From an uncultured Clostridia bacterium (GTDB lineage Bacteria; Bacillota; Clostridia; Christensenellales; CAG-917), in contig CANQCC010000070.1 of assembly GCA_947589635.1 (NCBI GenBank), forward strand, positions 1 through 8,031: DNA of 8,031 bases, read 5' to 3'. The translations under genes were made by a program, and so were the position numbers. Of this stretch, positions 1 through 7,091 are shown piece by piece; position 1 is the first letter of the stretch, and the number at the start of each line of letters is the position of its first letter. Under the pieces are notes generated by a model that had not been told where the DNA came from, made no database searches, and saw nothing but the letters and a program-made list of their open reading frames with translations.

Positions 1-3000
1 CCGATAGACGGAGGTCACGTCGACATCAACGAGATACTTGCTCGCCTCGAATCGCTTAAGAGCGGCGACGCGTCCGCATGGAAAAATACGGCGGGCACGG
101 CGAAAGATGTCAAGACCTATTGCGTCTACTTCAGGCTGACCGCCGACAACCACGACGCGTATTACGGCTATTATACCGTAAACATTTTCGACGCCGAGTA
201 CACCATCACGCTTAAAAGCAAACAACTGGACTTTACGGATATCGTTTACGGCGACTCCACGTCTTCTCTTGAAGATCTGAAAGCCAAGCTGCAGAATAAT
301 ACAGTATCCATCGTCGCCTCCGCAAGCGGCGTGGCGACGGACGACCAAAAGGATACACTGTTTGCGGACGAAAAATTCATTTTGTACATCCTCAAAAACG
401 GCGCCAAATACGGGGACTCCAAGTTCGAGGTGGGCGAATACAGCCTTCAGGCAAGCTATATCGACTCCGACGGCGGAGAAGATAAGCACGTGACCTTCAA
501 GTGGAAAGTCAGCGGAGTTGAGGGTGACGGCAGTCCCGTCTTCACTGTGTCCCGACGCGAATTGACGATAATAAGTCTGAAAGACTACAATTCATCCAAG
601 GAATATAAGGGCGAGGCGTTTGACGACATAGACGTCCAATTTGGCAACCTTGCGCCGGGCGAGGAGCTGAATAAGGGCGTCGACTACGTGTTGAGATACA
701 ACGGCGGGTCGGTTTTACCCTTCGCCGCAAACAGCTATACCGTCACGGCGGAACTGCTTGAATCTTCCGTCGCGGCAAACTACAAACTGAAAGAAGACGC
801 GTCGATAAAGTTTGATATAGAAAAGGTTACGCTGTCCTTCAGCGTTCCCGTCGGCGACGTCTACAACGGACAGCCGCACGCGCTTCTCTCCTCCATACCA
901 GGGAAAGGGAACGATCTGCTGATGCGCGACGTGGATTACGCCGTCTTGTATGACAACGACGCGGCGCTTCCGCTTGCCGCTAAAACATACAAAGTTAAGG
1001 TCGTCCTTCGCGACACCGCGCTTGCAAACAACTACGAATGCGAGGCGGAAAAGGACTATGTGCTTGCGCAAGCCTCGGTCGTAAAACCCACCGCCGCTTC
1101 GGCGGACTCCACGTTCGTTTACAACGGCGAGGACAGGTCGATGACCATAAGAGACTACTCGGACAGCCTTATGTCGGCGAAAGCGGACGACGGAAGCTGG
1201 TTCAACATGTCTACGGGCGCGTTTTCGGCAAGGAGGGTCAAAGACGGCGGATATACGCTGACAATATCCTTGAGAGACTCCGCCAACTATAAATGGGCGG
1301 ACGGTGGCGCCGCCGAGGTGACGTTTACGCTTACGCTGACAAAGGCGGCGCTCGGCTTCGAAGTGCCGGACGGAGGAGCCTATGACGGGCGCAGCCGTAC
1401 GTTGCTTGCCACAATAAACGGCGAGGGCAGCGACATGCTTGTGAGGGGAAGAGACTACGACGTGATGTACAACGGCGAGGACGCGCTTCCTCTTGCGGCG
1501 GGCAGCTATATCGTCACGGTGCGGCTTAAGAGCAGCGAGCTTGCAAACAACTATTCAAGCGATATGCAGGTCACCTATACGATAGCAAGGGCAAAGATGG
1601 CAAAACCGACCGCGGAAGATAGCTCCGTGTCCTACGTCTACAACGGCGAGACTCAGGGGATGACCATCGCAGGCTTTGATGATGAGCGCATGATCGCGGT
1701 CGTCACGGACGGCGCTTCGTTCGGCACGTTTTCGGGGAAATTCTCCGCAAAGAACGTTCGCGAGGGCGGGTATGAACTTGCCATATCGATCGCGGACAAG
1801 ACAAACTATGAATGGCGTGACGGCGGGCAAGGCGACATAAAGTTTGCGATTACGCTGACAAAGGCGTCGCTCGACTTCGAATTGGCGGAGGGAGAAAGCT
1901 ACGACCCGATGGGATACGACATTCTGGATACCATATCCGGCAAGGCGCGCGACGTGCTTAAAAAGGATGTGGACTTCAGCGTGAAGTTCAACGATTCTGC
2001 GGCTATGCCGACAAAAGTTGGAGTTTACAGCGTCAAAGCGGAGCTTTTAACATCCGAACTTGCAAACAACTACACTCTTATCGCCGGGACAAAGACCTAC
2101 AGGATAACCAAAAAGCAGCTGGCAAAGCCCACCATGGAAAACGTCGAACTTACCTATAACGGACAGACTCAATTCGCGAGGGTAAGCGGCTTTGACTACG
2201 CCACGATGAGCGCGGATAACGAGGACTTTGTCGGCGACAGACTCAACGGCGTGAACGCGGGCGTACATTCCGTCGCGATCTCCCTGCTGGATACCGAAGA
2301 ATACGAGTGGGAGGGCGGCGGCGAGATCGTCACGCTGTCCTTTGCAATTTCAAAGGCGCCGCTCAACTTCGGCGTGCTCGGCGCGGGTGCGTACGACGGA
2401 TCCGAAAAAGCCGCCGAGATAGCGTTTGAGGGCTTGCTTGGCGACGAATTCCTGCTCCCGGACGAAGATTATGTCGTCAGATACAACGGCGGCGAGGCGC
2501 TTCCCGTGGGCGCGGGCAGTTACGCAGTCAGCGTGCAACTGCTTGACACCGTCTATGCAAACAACTATACCGTGACGACCGCTTCTTGTCCGTTCGTGGT
2601 GGAGAAGGCGAAACTTGAAAAGCTGATTTCACAACAATTCATCTCCGAGATGCACGGCAAGACCAAGACTTTTGACATCGCGGGCTACGACGAGGCCAAG
2701 TATGTGCTTTCGGGCAGCGTACAGGGCGGAAAGCTCGCCGTCAAGCGCGAGGGGCGTTACACCGTCACCGTGTCCATCAAGGATAAGGCCAACTACGCCT
2801 GGGACGACGGCTCGACCGACGATATGACGATAACGATGACCATTGTGGATCCTCGTCCGATAGGCTTTGAGGAAACTGTCGCGATGGCGACGGCGATCCC
2901 CGCGGGCACGCTCTCGCTTGCGGGCGCGGCGTTGGGAATAGCCTTGAAGCTGCGTAAGAAGCGCAAAAAGCCGTCTGCGGATCGTGGCGACGATACGGAT

Positions 3001-3159
3001 AACGAAGGCGGGGCGGACTCCGAAGATAAGACAAGCTCAAAAGAAGACGTAAACTCCGACAAGGAGGCCGATCCCGAAGAGGGCATGAGTTCCACTACAG
3101 AGACGAACGTCAAAGAGGATACAAACTCAAAAAAAAGAAGAAGCCGTAAAAGAGGGTGA
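1..3159 (+). CDS. Giant modular surface protein, C-terminal part (5' partial)
   Basis: The frame is open from base 1 to a TGA at 3157-3159, giving 1,052 residues; the true start lies upstream, and the GTG at 331 is only an internal codon. Residues below are counted from base 1. A domain with a 'VYGD' motif (about 77-184) resembles MBG-type bacterial Ig-like repeats. Then two kinds of beta-rich module of 80-92 residues alternate. Type B (185-276, 277-358, 449-531, 623-705, 787-870) carries 'DYxVxYN' and usually 'LANNY'. Type A (359-448, 532-622, 706-786, 871-950) carries 'KPT', 'YNG' and 'NYxW'. A hydrophobic helix (959-983) is followed by KLRKKRKK and an acidic, then basic, 62-residue tail, so the repeats should face outside. 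There is no LPXTG motif. The likely role is adhesin or surface-layer stalk, inferred from architecture only; no catalytic domain is visible. It converges on a minus-strand gene. Confidence 0.9.
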   Translation, partial: PIDGGHVDINEILARLESLKSGDASAWKNTAGTAKDVKTYCVYFRLTADNHDAYYGYYTVNIFDAEYTITLKSKQLDFTDIVYGDSTSSLEDLKAKLQNNTVSIVASASGVATDDQKDTLFADEKFILYILKNGAKYGDSKFEVGEYSLQASYIDSDGGEDKHVTFKWKVSGVEGDGSPVFTVSRRELTIISLKDYNSSKEYKGEAFDDIDVQFGNLAPGEELNKGVDYVLRYNGGSVLPFAANSYTVTAELLESSVAANYKLKEDASIKFDIEKVTLSFSVPVGDVYNGQPHALLSSIPGKGNDLLMRDVDYAVLYDNDAALPLAAKTYKVKVVLRDTALANNYECEAEKDYVLAQASVVKPTAASADSTFVYNGEDRSMTIRDYSDSLMSAKADDGSWFNMSTGAFSARRVKDGGYTLTISLRDSANYKWADGGAAEVTFTLTLTKAALGFEVPDGGAYDGRSRTLLATINGEGSDMLVRGRDYDVMYNGEDALPLAAGSYIVTVRLKSSELANNYSSDMQVTYTIARAKMAKPTAEDSSVSYVYNGETQGMTIAGFDDERMIAVVTDGASFGTFSGKFSAKNVREGGYELAISIADKTNYEWRDGGQGDIKFAITLTKASLDFELAEGESYDPMGYDILDTISGKARDVLKKDVDFSVKFNDSAAMPTKVGVYSVKAELLTSELANNYTLIAGTKTYRITKKQLAKPTMENVELTYNGQTQFARVSGFDYATMSADNEDFVGDRLNGVNAGVHSVAISLLDTEEYEWEGGGEIVTLSFAISKAPLNFGVLGAGAYDGSEKAAEIAFEGLLGDEFLLPDEDYVVRYNGGEALPVGAGSYAVSVQLLDTVYANNYTVTTASCPFVVEKAKLEKLISQQFISEMHGKTKTFDIAGYDEAKYVLSGSVQGGKLAVKREGRYTVTVSIKDKANYAWDDGSTDDMTITMTIVDPRPIGFEETVAMATAIPAGTLSLAGAALGIALKLRKKRKKPSADRGDDTDNEGGADSEDKTSSKEDVNSDKEADPEEGMSSTTETNVKEDTNSKKRRSRKRG
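829..2850 (+). repeat. Four composite B+A domain repeats, about 519 bp period
   Basis: Four tandem B-then-A units lie at 829-1344, 1345-1866, 1867-2358 and 2359-2850. The 11-mer GCAAACAACTA, coding for ANNY, occurs at 1024, 1543, 2062 and 2557, so the spacing is exactly 519, 519 and 495 bp (173, 173 and 165 residues). The unit of duplication therefore seems to be the domain pair rather than the single domain. Units 3 and 4 are shorter because their A modules lost residues. An extra B-type module (553-828) precedes the array. Outside short conserved stretches the DNA has diverged, so the duplications are probably old. Confidence 0.8.
2875..2949 (+). other. C-terminal membrane anchor of the surface protein
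   Basis: This stretch codes for about 25 mostly hydrophobic residues (TVAMATAIPAGTLSL and on), followed directly by KLRKKRKK. By the positive-inside rule this gives an outside-in orientation with a short cytoplasmic tail. The tail, coded by 2971-3159, is rich in Asp, Glu, Ser and Lys and ends in KKRRSRKRG. No sortase signal precedes the helix, so anchoring is by the helix itself. Confidence 0.75.
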
Positions 3160-3312
3160 AAAATAAGCCGCTTGCGACCTATTGCAGGCGAAAGTCATGA
3201 TTCGCCATACAATAAGCCGCAAGGCAAAAGCGCAAATAAAGGCGCTCCTCAAAAGGATAGTGCGACAAACAAGCGAAAAGTTTTTATTGTAATGCGCATT
3301 ATGGCAAGTCGA

Positions 3313-3347
3313 ATAAATATCCGTCGGGTTATCCGGCGGATATTTAT
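3313..3347 (+). terminator. Long hairpin in convergent gap, possible terminator
   Basis: A 15-bp stem (3313-3327 with 3333-3347) closes a 5-nt loop GTTAT. The loop-proximal half is GC-rich and the distal half is A/T-rich. One pair, T3324/G3336, is a G-U wobble in plus-strand RNA but an A/C mismatch in minus-strand RNA, so the stem suits the plus transcript better. There is no free U tract after either arm, so termination here would be weak; it could instead stabilise the 3' end of the mRNA. Confidence 0.45.
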
Positions 3348-3355
3348 GATGAGAA

Positions 3356-3381
3356 AGAAGTCGGGGATCGCCCCGGCTTCT
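3356..3381. terminator. Terminator-like hairpin between convergent genes
   Basis: An 11-bp stem, AGAAGTCGGGG (3356-3366) with CCCCGGCTTCT (3371-3381), closes an ATCG tetraloop; T3361/G3376 is a wobble in plus RNA. On the minus strand it lies 45 nt after the membrane-protein stop and the 3' arm runs into CTTCTTTCTC, a U-rich tail. On the plus strand a looser tract, TTTTGTTGTTTT, begins 9 nt after the stem. It probably serves the membrane-protein gene and may serve both. Confidence 0.6.
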
Positions 3382-3426
3382 AAGCTGTAATTTTGTTGTT
3401 TTGATCGCCTCGATGGCGCGCAGAGT

Positions 3427-4650
3427 TTACACAAACAAGTAGATCAATGCGATAAGGAATATCGTAAACAAGTACATGACCGAAAATACGTTGTACTCCT
3501 TTTTGGCGACCGGCTTGTTCGCGTCGAAGAAGAACAGGAACGGGATCGCAAACAGCGCGTAGTACGACTTGCCGAATCCCCAATTGGAGGCGAAGGACAT
3601 CGACCCGAGGAAGAAATCTATCCCCGCGAGGAACAACAGCCAGATGCTCAGGTACGTCGCGGTATCAAGCGACCTTGTGTTTGCCTCCTCGACGGTCTCA
3701 TATATAAGAGTGGTCGGGCGGAACCATTTTTTGCCGTCGGGGGAGAAGCGCACGCTTCCTTCGTACGGCAGCGGGCGGCGTTTGTGACGATGGAACGCCG
3801 CGATTATGCTTGCGATGAATATGTAGTGGGGCAACGCCTTTGTCGGGAACAGGCACAACAGGATTATCCTCGGCGGCATAGCGCCCTCTCTAATCAGGCC
3901 GTTCAGCACGAATGTCGTTATGACATACGCCACGGGCAGCAGCCCCAACATGCGGAATGCCGTAAGTTTCAGTTTGTTGTTTGCCCACTTTGGCCGCGTG
4001 CAGAAGAACATGCACATCAGAAGGCAGAGCAACTGATCCAGAAATACGTTGAAGGACGGGATGTTTTTGAGGAAGAGTATGATAAGTTTGTTTGTGACAA
4101 GGTCCCTCGCCGCTTCAAGCATTACCTGGGTGTTTTCTGTGGGAATGGACTTTATGCCAAGCAGGTTGAGGGCTTGATTTACCGCTTCGGCGATGTCGGC
4201 GTATTGGGTGGATATCACGTTGAACAGCTGTATAACAAGCAGGGATATCATGCCTGTTATCAGCGAATATATCACCAATTCCACGACGAACATCAGGATG
4301 GCGAATATCGCGAGGCGGCATATGGTTTTGCCCATGGCGTCGCGGTTGAGGTTAAGCACGAAGGTCACAATCGCGACAAAGTAGAGGGGAATGACGATAG
4401 CGCCCATGTTTTTGAGCGACTCGATAAACGCGCCGAATTGCCCCTGCAACTTGAAGGAACTTAGCGCGTCGAGTATGCTGAACACGTCCACCTTGTCTAT
4501 GGCGCTAAGAAGCTTCGTCGCCTGGTTAAGCGCGTTGAGAATGACAAAATACGACGCGATCAGCGTCAGAGCAAAGAAAAACGTAGCGACGTATCGCAAA
4601 AACACAAAACTTTGTTTCTTTCCGTACAGCAATCCTTCGTTAATGCCCAT
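3427..4650 (-). CDS. Polytopic membrane protein of unknown function
   Basis: The protein has 407 residues and I do not recognise a family. About eight or nine hydrophobic segments are visible, at roughly 17-39, 83-101, 112-142 (possibly two helices), 201-217, 231-251, 261-285, 332-350, 361-375 and 386-407. Between residues 286 and 331 a polar loop starts with HRHKRR and contains FSPDGKKWFRP, which by charge should be cytoplasmic. No transporter or enzyme signature is apparent. The ATG at 4650 is chosen because an in-frame TGA lies upstream with no other start codon after it. AAGGAG (4667-4672) sits a long 16 nt from the ATG and GAGAAG (4654-4659) is too close, so initiation may be inefficient. 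The gene lies 117 nt after the clostripain-like gene on the same strand and may form an operon with it. Its function could relate to envelope biogenesis or secretion, but nothing in the sequence proves that. Confidence 0.85.
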   Translation of the reverse strand: MGINEGLLYGKKQSFVFLRYVATFFFALTLIASYFVILNALNQATKLLSAIDKVDVFSILDALSSFKLQGQFGAFIESLKNMGAIVIPLYFVAIVTFVLNLNRDAMGKTICRLAIFAILMFVVELVIYSLITGMISLLVIQLFNVISTQYADIAEAVNQALNLLGIKSIPTENTQVMLEAARDLVTNKLIILFLKNIPSFNVFLDQLLCLLMCMFFCTRPKWANNKLKLTAFRMLGLLPVAYVITTFVLNGLIREGAMPPRIILLCLFPTKALPHYIFIASIIAAFHRHKRRPLPYEGSVRFSPDGKKWFRPTTLIYETVEEANTRSLDTATYLSIWLLFLAGIDFFLGSMSFASNWGFGKSYYALFAIPFLFFFDANKPVAKKEYNVFSVMYLFTIFLIALIYLFV

Positions 4651-4725
4651 TTTCTTCTCGCTTTTGCTCCTTCGATAGAGTCGCCAAGCACATCCTTTTA
4701 CGTTTCGCTTTCAACAAGCTGTTTC

Positions 4726-4752
4726 ATTATATGCCGATTTATTTTGAGTCAG
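4726..4752 (-). promoter_or_regulatory. Candidate promoter before membrane-protein gene
   Basis: On the minus strand a perfect TATAAT -10 box lies at 4726-4731. The best -35 candidate is weak: CTGACT at 4747-4752 with a short 15-nt spacer. It would give a leader of about 70 nt. The gap shows no terminator, so read-through from the protease gene is equally plausible. Confidence 0.35.
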
Positions 4753-4767
4753 ATTTGCGCCGCTTTT

Positions 4768-6804
4768 TCACGCTTCCATTATGGACTCGCCGCCCATATC
4801 CATAATGCCAAACACTTCGGCGGCGTATTCTCCGTCCTTAAGAGGATGCGCTTTAAGCTCGTCATACGTCATGGTCATGCGCATTATTGCGGCCTGAGAG
4901 TAGTGCTCCACGCCAAAGATGTCCGTCACCACAAATTGATACACGTACACCATATTTTCAAGCGGATCTTCGTATACTTCGTATCCGTTTTCGCCCACGG
5001 GGACGTCTTCCGTCCGTTGAGAGGGGGTCACATTGCCCACCTCAAATCCGTCTCCCACCGCAACATAGTGCACCGAAAGATAAGGATATTCCACCTGAAT
5101 GCTGTCCGTAGGCTTAAGCAAGGTCAGCTCCTTGTCGGACATGCCCGTGACGGGATCTATGCCGTTCCAGGCGCCCAGGATCTTATAATACCCGCCCATA
5201 GCGTACGAATCGTCCCAGATGTAGGCGAACCTCAGGTTTGTCCTCTCGCCGTTCAAAATTATGGGCGCCGTATAGATGACGTATTCCGCCGTGGTCTCGA
5301 TGGGAGACACAAACAGCTTGCAGCCGTTAAGCGTTATCCAGATGCCGCGGAAGTTGCTGTGACAGTCGAGGTCATCCCAAGAGCCGAGTATGTCGTTGTC
5401 CCGCCCATAGCGCGAGTAGGCAAGATCAAGATAGGAGAGGTTTTCGCCCCTGCCTATCTCGGCAAATTCCACAAGATCGAAATCGTACGACAGCACGTAG
5501 TCGATGGAGGATTCGTCAAGCTTGATGCCAAACGAGCCGTCCTCCCGCTTGCTGCCGTTGTCGGAAAACTTGATTGGATCCGCGGGGATGTTCGAATATA
5601 CAAAGTCAAGATAGTCCTCATATGACTCCGACGGGCAAACGCCGTCAAAATACTGCGCCAGCTGCTTTTCGTCGAAATGCAGGGGATAGAAGAAGGACAA
5701 TCCGTTCGATTTGTTCTTTTCTTTGCCGAAGACGTTGCATATCACGGCGTCTTTTATTGCGACGGACAGAGCTTCCGCCTCCTCGCAGGCAGTGAAGTTT
5801 TCCGCAAAATGACCGAGGTCTATCAGGTTGCTGTAGCCCTCTAAATCCGTAGTCCCGCCGTACTTTTGCGATATCTTGGCGCTTTGAGCGACCTGCTGCA
5901 CGCCTTTCGCGGAAGTCGCGTCGTCTTTCATGCTTTGCGTTACGGCCTCGAACGCTTTTTTCAGGTCGTCGAACTTTGAGAAGTCTATCGCGGAAAGAGT
6001 GGCGGTGGCGTCCTTTTCGTTAGCCTTGCACTTTTCAAAATATGCGTTCGCGATTTCCTCGCAAAGCTGTCCGCCTGATATGGAGCTGTCCTTGGCGACG
6101 GCGCTTATAAGAGCGTCGTAGTCCCACCCGCCGGACGGCTCGATCTCCTCAGACGCGAGCATATAGCGCGCGTACGGCTGAAGCATATGCGCGGTCTCGT
6201 AGTTTGCCATAAGGCAGGCGTCAAAACCTATCAGCTCAAAGCGATCCGTCATTTTGGACCGCGCCTTTTTAAGCGCCGCGTCCATTTCCGAAAGGCTCAG
6301 CGCGTCAAATTGATAATTTTCGTCGTTCGCGACGCCGTTCAGACTTCCGCCGCCGTGATCCCAGACTATCGCGCACATCTTTTCGGCGGGGCTTGTCTTA
6401 ACGCAATACTCCAAAAACTCCGCGAAGGTCTGCTCCTTGCCCATATTTGCCTGGGGCAATTTTTCAAGCAGAGTAAGTTTGCCGTCCGCTATTTTGTAGC
6501 GGCAAATCCCGTCGTTCGGGATGTCGTGCGAGCGCCACTTTGCCGCGCCGCCCGTCTCGACGATGACGCTCACGTTGTCGGGGATGTCCGCGCCAAGCAA
6601 CTCGTCTATGTTTTTGCCAGCCGCGCCCATCTTAGTCTCGAGATTAGAGCCGCAAAGATATATGAAAACGCCCCACGTGCCCGCCGCGCCCATGGGCTTC
6701 TCGACGTTTTCGGGGCGTTTGCGAGAACACCCGAAAAAACATGTCGCGACAAGCAGCAAGACCATCACTACAAGCGGAATTTTACTCTTAAATATCTTCA
6801 CCAT
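4768..6804 (-). CDS. Clostripain-family (peptidase C11) lipoprotein
   Basis: The protein has 678 residues. It begins with a lipoprotein signal: basic MVKIFKSK, a hydrophobic core at residues 10-24, then FFGC with Cys26 as the likely lipidated residue. The -3 Phe is not the usual Leu, so the lipobox is atypical. The peptidase C11 domain covers about 43-405. Its marks are 'WGVFIYLCGSNLE', 'IVWDHGGGSLNG' with the catalytic His150, and 'LIGFDACLMANYE' with the catalytic Cys197, then 'ASEEIEPSGGWDY'. Family members cleave after basic residues, usually Arg, and some mature by self-cleavage. The region from about 410 to 678 is rich in beta-type sequence and unassigned; it may bind substrate or the cell wall. 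The ATG at 6804 has GGAG 5 nt upstream and a strong promoter. The likely place of action is the outer face of the membrane. Natural substrates cannot be told from the sequence. Confidence 0.93.
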   Translation of the reverse strand: MVKIFKSKIPLVVMVLLLVATCFFGCSRKRPENVEKPMGAAGTWGVFIYLCGSNLETKMGAAGKNIDELLGADIPDNVSVIVETGGAAKWRSHDIPNDGICRYKIADGKLTLLEKLPQANMGKEQTFAEFLEYCVKTSPAEKMCAIVWDHGGGSLNGVANDENYQFDALSLSEMDAALKKARSKMTDRFELIGFDACLMANYETAHMLQPYARYMLASEEIEPSGGWDYDALISAVAKDSSISGGQLCEEIANAYFEKCKANEKDATATLSAIDFSKFDDLKKAFEAVTQSMKDDATSAKGVQQVAQSAKISQKYGGTTDLEGYSNLIDLGHFAENFTACEEAEALSVAIKDAVICNVFGKEKNKSNGLSFFYPLHFDEKQLAQYFDGVCPSESYEDYLDFVYSNIPADPIKFSDNGSKREDGSFGIKLDESSIDYVLSYDFDLVEFAEIGRGENLSYLDLAYSRYGRDNDILGSWDDLDCHSNFRGIWITLNGCKLFVSPIETTAEYVIYTAPIILNGERTNLRFAYIWDDSYAMGGYYKILGAWNGIDPVTGMSDKELTLLKPTDSIQVEYPYLSVHYVAVGDGFEVGNVTPSQRTEDVPVGENGYEVYEDPLENMVYVYQFVVTDIFGVEHYSQAAIMRMTMTYDELKAHPLKDGEYAAEVFGIMDMGGESIMEA

Positions 6805-6816
6805 ATTTTCTCCGGC

Positions 6817-6832
6817 GCGGCGCTTCGGCCGC
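6817..6832 (-). promoter_or_regulatory. Small GC hairpin just before the protease RBS
   Basis: In the minus-strand transcript GCGGC and GCCGC pair around a 6-nt loop, ending 3 nt before the GGAG ribosome binding site (6810-6813). Such a stem could slightly limit ribosome access. It is short, and this region is GC-rich, so it may be chance. Confidence 0.25.
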
Positions 6833-6837
6833 AGAGT

Positions 6838-6866
6838 TTGCGCGCGAAGTCAAAACATTATATACT
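6838..6866 (+). promoter_or_regulatory. Weak candidate plus-strand promoter before the remnant
   Basis: TTGCGC (6838-6843), 17 nt, then TATACT (6861-6866) could form a promoter facing the phosphoribosyltransferase remnant. The -10 matches five of six bases but the -35 only three. It would overlap the divergent protease promoter. This is the only candidate I find upstream of 6948 with a usable -10 box. Confidence 0.2.
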
Positions 6867-6869
6867 TAT

Positions 6870-6899
6870 ATTATAGTAACAACTATATATTCTTGTCAA
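6870..6899 (-). promoter_or_regulatory. Strong housekeeping-type promoter of the protease gene
   Basis: On the minus strand a perfect TTGACA (6894-6899) and a perfect TATAAT (6870-6875) are separated by 18 nt. Transcription would start near 6863, leaving a leader of about 58 nt. Both boxes match the vegetative sigma consensus exactly, so the gene should be well expressed unless repressed. Confidence 0.8.
6872..6887. promoter_or_regulatory. Dyad overlapping the protease -10 box, possible operator
   Basis: TATAGT (6872-6877) and ACTATA (6882-6887) form a perfect inverted repeat with a 4-nt spacer. It overlaps the -10 box and the promoter spacer, a usual position for a repressor site. The region is very AT-rich, so a chance dyad is possible. 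Confidence 0.3.
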
Positions 6900-6947
6900 A
6901 CGATTGTCGCTTTGTTATCGCCGGATACTTGCGCCATCAACAAAGAT

Positions 6948-7091
6948 ATGGTCAAAGATAGAAATATACTTTTGGTGGATGATATCTATACTCATGGGGT
7001 TTTTGTCGCTGAAGATGTTTTGCAGACGCTGTTGAATTTGGGTGCAAAAAGCATTATAATGTATGTGATCGCAAGGGCAAAGCAGCAATGA
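6948..7091 (+). pseudogene. Phosphoribosyltransferase C-terminal remnant (ComF-like)
   Basis: The 47 codons from the ATG at 6948 encode the end of a PRTase fold: 'ILLVDDIYTHGVFVAED' (residues 7-23) matches the PRPP-binding strand-loop, with the acidic pair Asp11-Asp12, and 'LGAKSIIMYVIAR' matches the next strand. Weak likeness may extend in frame back to about 6930, but the first part expected of such enzymes is absent and the space upstream is the protease promoter. The loop reads THGVF where ComF proteins usually have TTGAT, so PRPP binding may be altered. The ATG has no ribosome binding site. The TGA overlaps the next gene's ATG (ATGA), a typical coupled arrangement. Intact, such an enzyme would transfer to or from phosphoribosyl pyrophosphate; this remnant is probably inactive. 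It could also be a short real protein, which I think less likely. Confidence 0.65.
7032..7060 (+). promoter_or_regulatory. Candidate promoter inside the remnant, for the DprA-like gene
   Basis: TTGAAT (7032-7037, four of six consensus bases), a 17-nt spacer and a perfect TATAAT (7055-7060) lie within the phosphoribosyltransferase remnant. Transcription would start near 7067, about 20 nt before the DprA-like ATG, and the message would still include its ribosome binding site AAGGG (7073-7077, 10 nt from the ATG). This could keep the downstream genes active after loss of the upstream end. Confidence 0.4.

Larger units (their letters stand above)
3160..3426. other. Convergent intergenic region
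   Basis: This is the gap between the stop codons of two converging genes. I see no coding signal: the small frames here have no ribosome binding site and run through the hairpins. It holds a direct repeat AATAAGCCGC (3162-3171 and 3211-3220), a small inverted repeat GGCGAA/TTCGCC (3187-3192 and 3201-3206), a 10-bp palindrome AATGCGCATT (3291-3300), and two strong hairpins described separately. Confidence 0.7.

Noticed and set aside
331..333. GTG at 331 as the start of the surface protein
   Set aside because: The same frame is open back to base 1 with matching domain sequence, and no ribosome binding site precedes the GTG.
829..2850. CRISPR-like array because of regularly spaced short repeats
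   Set aside because: The spacing is about 500 bp and lies in an intact coding frame; the repeats are conserved codons of protein domains.
2875..2949. LPXTG sortase anchor
   Set aside because: No LPXTG or similar motif precedes the helix; the tail after it is long and acidic, unlike a sorting signal.
3172..3434. Small frames (72 and 61 residues) in the convergent gap
   Set aside because: They have no ribosome binding site, and the repeated INIRR / RRIF pattern is just the translation of the palindromic hairpin.
3784..4464. 226-residue plus-strand open frame
   Set aside because: It is antisense to the membrane-protein gene, and its Gln/His/Arg/Tyr-rich composition is typical of the mirror of hydrophobic codons.
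4612..5625. 337-residue plus-strand open frame
   Set aside because: It lies antisense to the clostripain-like gene and runs across its stop and the adjacent gap. Its His/Arg/Val-rich product matches no family and it has no ribosome binding site.
6187..6876. 229-residue plus-strand open frame
   Set aside because: It is antisense to the well-supported N-terminal half of the protease, including both catalytic motifs.
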